DNA of 64,000 bases. It comes from Flavobacteriales bacterium (GTDB taxonomy: Bacteria > Bacteroidota > Bacteroidia > Flavobacteriales_F > PHOS-HE28). Both the position numbers and the translations under genes were made by a program. This document shows positions 60,634 to 64,000 of the stretch, in pieces. Under the pieces are notes generated by a model that made no database searches, was not told the origin of the DNA, and was given only the letters and a program-made list of their open reading frames with translations. The stretch's first letter is position 1. Every line of letters begins with the position of its first letter. The stretch covers positions 496,001 to 560,000 of the forward strand of contig JAHBUK010000003.1 in the NCBI GenBank assembly GCA_019638115.1, in the 5' to 3' direction.

Positions 60634-63123
60634 CTACTCCTCGGCACCGCCACCGCCGCGCAGGCTCGGTTCCATGCGCTGCTGTGGCCTGCGGCGGAAG
60701 AGCGATGCATCGCGCTCCCCGAACTTCCACGTTACCGTTATCCGGGCGTTGCGCATTTCGCGGCGGCGGTAGTCCTCCTGCACGAAGGTGGGCGTATCGT
60801 ACATCTGGCCCCAACGCCGTGTGAAGAAGATGTCGTTCACGGCAAGCACCACGTTCCATTTCTTGGTCACGTCCTTCGCCACCGAGGCATCCACCCCGTA
60901 GTTGCTGATGCGCATGCCCTGCGGAATGATGCGCGGGCTCCGGTACTCGCCATTCACCTGCAAGGTCCAATCCTTGGGCAGTGCATAGCTGGTTATCAGT
61001 TTCGCATCCCAGTTGAACCCGCTGTTGCTGATGCCATCCACGCCGCCAAGGGATACGGTAACGTATTCGAGGGTGCCGCTCAACGTGGTGCTTAGCCCTT
61101 TCACAGGTTCCACGCGCACGGTGTTCTCCCAGCCGTACTCGAACGCGCCTTTGCCGTTCACGAAGGTGTTCACCAGGATGTCCGGATCGCTCTCCAAAGG
61201 GATCGCCACTTGGCTGATCACATCTTCCACATAACGGCCATAGAGCGAGCTCAACCAGGAGCCCTTGCCTTGCTGGAAGGGAAGCAGGTGGTTCAGTTCG
61301 GCCATGTTGGTCATCTCCGGCGCCAGTGCGGGGTTACCGATCCTGATGTTCCGGCTGTCGGAGTACATGATGAAGGGCATGATCTGCCAGAAGCGGGGCC
61401 GACTGATCTTGCGCGAGAAGTTCACCTGGAACTCGCGGGTGCTGCCCTCCCAACGGCGCACCAGGTACAGCGCAGGGAAGAAGGCTTTGGCGAGGTCCTC
61501 ACCGGCGTTCGGGTAGCGGTAGCCAATGGACCTGTTCTGCCCGATCAGTTCGGCATCGAAGTAGGTCTGCTCGAATCGCAGGCCGGCTTGCATGGCCCAG
61601 CGCTCATTGAGCGTGCGGCTCACGTTGAAGTAGGCCGCGTTCACCATGTCCGTGATGTCGTAGTCGTTGGACTGTGTGCTGTCCGGCATGTTCAGCCCGA
61701 TCTCCGGGGAGCTGAGGTATACGAATAGCCAGGTATTGTCGCGCGTGTAGCTGCTCATTCCGCCCCATTCGATCTTGGTGCGTTCGTTCAGTGGGTCCAC
61801 CACATCGAACTGCGCGCGCAAGCCGTTCAGCCACGCTCCGCCAATGTTGTCCTGGGTGCGTGGACTGTTGCCGAGCAGGGTGCCATTGGATCCGAATGCG
61901 ATGTTGCTGAAGCGCGAAACGCTCTCACGCTGCCAGTGGTTGTAGTTCAGGTCGGCCGTCCATTCCTTGCCCTCCTTCGGACTTTTGCGGCGGAACATGA
62001 GCTGGGTGGTGCCGCTCAGATTGTCCATGTTGCTGCTGTTCACTTGCTCACCGCTGGAAAGGGGTTCGCCATTGGTGGTGCGCGTGCTGAACACCTGGTT
62101 CTCCAAGCCGTCGCCGCCGCGTGTGCGCACGTTCTGCGAAAAGCTCAGGCTGTTGCGGTTGCTGATGTCCCAATCCAAGCCGATGCGGCCGCCGTTCATC
62201 CGCCAACTTCCTCGGTTGTCCGTTTCCTGCTCGAAACGGCTCAGGGTTTCACCGTTCAGCAGGTCCGTGCGCGTGGTGCGCGCATCGGTGATGTTCTCGG
62301 ATGTGTTGTAGTTGTAGCTGATGTTCACCCCCACACGCCCTTCGCGAATGCTGAAGTTGCCGGCCGCCTGGTACCTGTTGTTGGTGCCGATGCCTCCTTG
62401 CAGTTGCCCGAAATAGCCGGGTTTGGTATTCTTCTTCAGGATCACGTTGATGATGCCGCCCGTGGTACTGGCATCGAACACCACCGAAGGATTGGTGATC
62501 ACTTCGATGCGCTCGATGTCCTCGGAAGGGATCTGGTCCAGTGTGATGGAGCTGGGCCGCCCATCGATGAGCACCTGCGGTGAGCTGCCGCGCAATTGCA
62601 CATTGCCTTCCACGTCAACGCTCAGACCGGGAATGTTCTTCATCACATCCACGCCGGTGCCGCCACGGGTGCTCAAATCGCGATCCACATTGAACACGCG
62701 CCGGTCCACCTTCATCACCACCTGGCTGGCGCGGCCCGTTACTTCCACTTCCTTCAACACTTCCGCATCGGGCTCCAGCATCAGGTTGCCGAGGTCCACT
62801 TCCATGCGCCCGCGCTCCAGCGTTACCTCCTGCACCAGGGTGCGGTAACCAATGAAGCTGATCTCCACGCGCAGCGCGCCCAAGGGCAGCTTGTCCACGC
62901 TGAAGTCGCCGTTCTGGCGAACGGTGGAGCCTCCCAGCAGACTGTCCTTGCGCACCAGGTAGACCGCCACGGTGCTGAATTCAGCAGGTTTGCGGGTGGA
63001 GGCATCGAGCACGCGGCCATACACCTTGCCGATGGACGGCCCACCGCCCCCCGGTCGTTGTGCCATGGCTTTGGTGCCCAGGGTAAGGAGAGAAAGGATA
63101 AGTAGTAGGCGGAAGTGCTTCAT
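60634..63123 (-). CDS. TonB-dependent-receptor-like outer-membrane beta-barrel protein
   Basis: An 829-residue outer-membrane protein: signal peptide (MKHFRLLLILSLLTLGTKAMAQ), carboxypeptidase-regulatory-like domain (VYGRVLDASTRKPAEFSTVAVYL), a plug with VLIDGRPSSITLDQIPSEDIERIEVITNPSVVFDA (near 62465-62580) and GGIINVILKKN, then a long barrel of the OMP_b-brl_3 type, including SRKISRPRFWQIMPF. The C-terminus is basic and Gly-rich instead of ending in an aromatic residue. Ligand unknown. Confidence 0.88.
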   Translation of the reverse strand: MKHFRLLLILSLLTLGTKAMAQRPGGGGPSIGKVYGRVLDASTRKPAEFSTVAVYLVRKDSLLGGSTVRQNGDFSVDKLPLGALRVEISFIGYRTLVQEVTLERGRMEVDLGNLMLEPDAEVLKEVEVTGRASQVVMKVDRRVFNVDRDLSTRGGTGVDVMKNIPGLSVDVEGNVQLRGSSPQVLIDGRPSSITLDQIPSEDIERIEVITNPSVVFDASTTGGIINVILKKNTKPGYFGQLQGGIGTNNRYQAAGNFSIREGRVGVNISYNYNTSENITDARTTRTDLLNGETLSRFEQETDNRGSWRMNGGRIGLDWDISNRNSLSFSQNVRTRGGDGLENQVFSTRTTNGEPLSSGEQVNSSNMDNLSGTTQLMFRRKSPKEGKEWTADLNYNHWQRESVSRFSNIAFGSNGTLLGNSPRTQDNIGGAWLNGLRAQFDVVDPLNERTKIEWGGMSSYTRDNTWLFVYLSSPEIGLNMPDSTQSNDYDITDMVNAAYFNVSRTLNERWAMQAGLRFEQTYFDAELIGQNRSIGYRYPNAGEDLAKAFFPALYLVRRWEGSTREFQVNFSRKISRPRFWQIMPFIMYSDSRNIRIGNPALAPEMTNMAELNHLLPFQQGKGSWLSSLYGRYVEDVISQVAIPLESDPDILVNTFVNGKGAFEYGWENTVRVEPVKGLSTTLSGTLEYVTVSLGGVDGISNSGFNWDAKLITSYALPKDWTLQVNGEYRSPRIIPQGMRISNYGVDASVAKDVTKKWNVVLAVNDIFFTRRWGQMYDTPTFVQEDYRRREMRNARITVTWKFGERDASLFRRRPQQRMEPSLRGGGGAEE

Positions 63124-63234
63124 GGAAAGCGCGAAAATACCGGCTCTGTGCAAGCCGATCACGCAGTTGGACATTGGCAACGGTTAAAAGGTTCAAAGGC
63201 TTTGCAAGGGCCTCCGGATCCGGGTTGAAAAAGA

Positions 63235-63262
63235 AAGCCCCCCGGTGCGAACCGGAGGGCTT
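63235..63262 (-). terminator. Rho-independent terminator of the RRM gene
   Basis: A 12-bp stem with one mismatch (AAGCCCCCCGGT and ACCGGAGGGCTT) and a 4-base loop, followed on the minus strand by TTCTTTTTC. It lies 21 bp after the stop. Confidence 0.8.
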
Positions 63263-63283
63263 CGATCTTCAGGGACTGCTTGC

Positions 63284-63721
63284 TCAGTAGTCGTCGTTGC
63301 GGAATCCGCCACCGCGACGGTCGCCGCGATCGCCTCCACCGTATCCGCCGCGGTCGCCACCGCGATCGCCGCCGTATCCGCCGCGGTCGCCGCCACGGTA
63401 TCCACCGCGGTCACCGCCACGGTCACCACCGCCGTATCCACCACGGTTGCCGCCGCCGAAGCTGGGGCGATCGCCTTCGGTGCGAGGACGAGCCTCGTTC
63501 ACCACCAGGTCGCGACCGTGGAAGTTCTTGCCATTCGTCTGTTCGATGGCTGTACGACCGGAGTTGTCATCGGACATCTCAACGAATCCGAAGCCACGGC
63601 TACGGTTCGTCACTTTGTCCATGATGATCTTGGCCGATGTGACCTCCCCGTACGGCTCGAAAAGTTCGCGGAGATCTTGGTCCTTCACTGAGTAAGGCAC
63701 GTTGGCGACGTAAATATTCAT
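63284..63721 (-). CDS. RRM RNA-binding protein with RGG-type glycine-rich tail
   Basis: A 145-residue protein. Residues 1-80 are one RRM with RNP2 IYVANVPY and RNP1 RGFGFVEM; the tail from ~88 is repeated GGYGGGDRGGDRGG, an RGG-like sequence. Such proteins in Bacteroidota and cyanobacteria bind RNA and are often cold- or stress-induced. ATG 63721 begins the RRM; upstream codons in frame are not protein-like. Confidence 0.93.
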   Translation of the reverse strand: MNIYVANVPYSVKDQDLRELFEPYGEVTSAKIIMDKVTNRSRGFGFVEMSDDNSGRTAIEQTNGKNFHGRDLVVNEARPRTEGDRPSFGGGNRGGYGGGDRGGDRGGYRGGDRGGYGGDRGGDRGGYGGGDRGDRRGGGFRNDDY

Positions 63722-64000
63722 GAGTTCTACTGACGTGTGTTTTGTTGGTCTTTGCCTGTGCCCGATCGGTCTCGCCAAAGCACGGTCGGGTCGTTGGGCG
63801 CAACGAAAGTAGGTAGGTTTTGGATCCCGGCAACACGGGAGGGCCGGAATTGTTGGGAGGGGGGGGAGTGTGGATGCCCCTGATCGTGCGTTACTTCCAT
63901 CCGTTCGGGGCACATTGCTCAGGCTCCGAGGGGTGCCGGGGCATCCTTTGGCCAGGGCCAGCGCAGGTGGGCCGCACTAAAGACGAACGAATCGCGCAAT
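63722..64000. other. Leader and intergenic region of the RRM gene
   Basis: No convincing gene. On the minus strand TACTTTCG at 63804-63811, identical to the box before mraZ, would give a ~75-base leader for the RRM gene. A G-run (GGAGGGGGGGGAG) lies near 63857-63869. Nothing else is recognised up to the window end. Confidence 0.4.

Noticed and set aside
63297-63480. Regular repeat that could be taken for a minisatellite or CRISPR-like array
   Set aside because: It encodes the Gly/Arg/Asp/Tyr tail of the RRM protein; the units vary at third positions and have no spacers.

Overview
The window (about 60% G+C, densely coded) comes from a Bacteroidota chromosome, most likely a high-GC relative of the Flavobacteriales. 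The evidence is the gliding genes gldB and gldC, several secreted proteins with type IX secretion (T9SS) style C-terminal tails, PorT-like and TonB/carboxypeptidase-regulatory outer-membrane proteins, an RRM protein with an RGG tail, a gamma-alpha fused 2-oxoacid:ferredoxin oxidoreductase, and repeated TAnnTTTG-type -7 promoter boxes. No tRNA, rRNA or CRISPR array was seen.

Layout. 0-5 kb: a small hypothetical gene, an Fe-S carrier pair (mrp, nfu) and korA-korB. At 5.0-5.8 kb a REP-type palindrome touches the korB stop codon and is followed by a RAYT-type transposase. At 5.9-9.1 kb an ECF sigma factor is paired with a large membrane protein that joins an anti-sigma-like N-terminus, a c-type cytochrome site and a TonB C-terminal domain. 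9.2-15.8 kb: a repeat protein, an outer-membrane gene split by an in-frame TAG, nadE, a PorT-like protein, gldB-gldC, engB and an alpha/beta hydrolase.

16.1-32.8 kb is the division and cell wall (dcw) cluster in normal Bacteroidota order: mraZ, rsmH, ftsL, ftsI-type PBP, murE, mraY, murD, ftsW, murG, murC, ftsQ, ftsA, ftsZ, then yqeY. Four MraZ-type boxes precede mraZ. An extra gene between murD and ftsW encodes only a MurD-like C-terminal domain.

32.8-44 kb: a two-component system, shikimate kinase, a PyrR-like phosphoribosyltransferase, an SGNH/PKD secreted protein, a TPMT-like methyltransferase, lipoproteins, an rlmD with a repeat-derived insertion, and an orphan HigA-type regulator with two small neighbours. 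43.9-47.9 kb is a plastic region: rocD, a vapBC module, a second copy of the rocD 3' end, and a serine-hydrolase pseudogene interrupted by a 161-bp MITE. 47.9-54.8 kb: a GT87-type glycosyltransferase, a MORN/YwqK-like lipoprotein, a TonB-dependent receptor, a frameshifted mazG and an ArnT-like glycosyltransferase.

54.8-60.6 kb looks like a heme acquisition locus: a secreted HmuY-like protein, a HemS/ChuX-like cytoplasmic heme protein, an HmuR-like receptor and an HmuY-like lipoprotein. The window ends with another TonB-dependent-receptor-like barrel and the RRM/RGG protein.

Functions were assigned by reading motifs and family resemblance; no database search was run.
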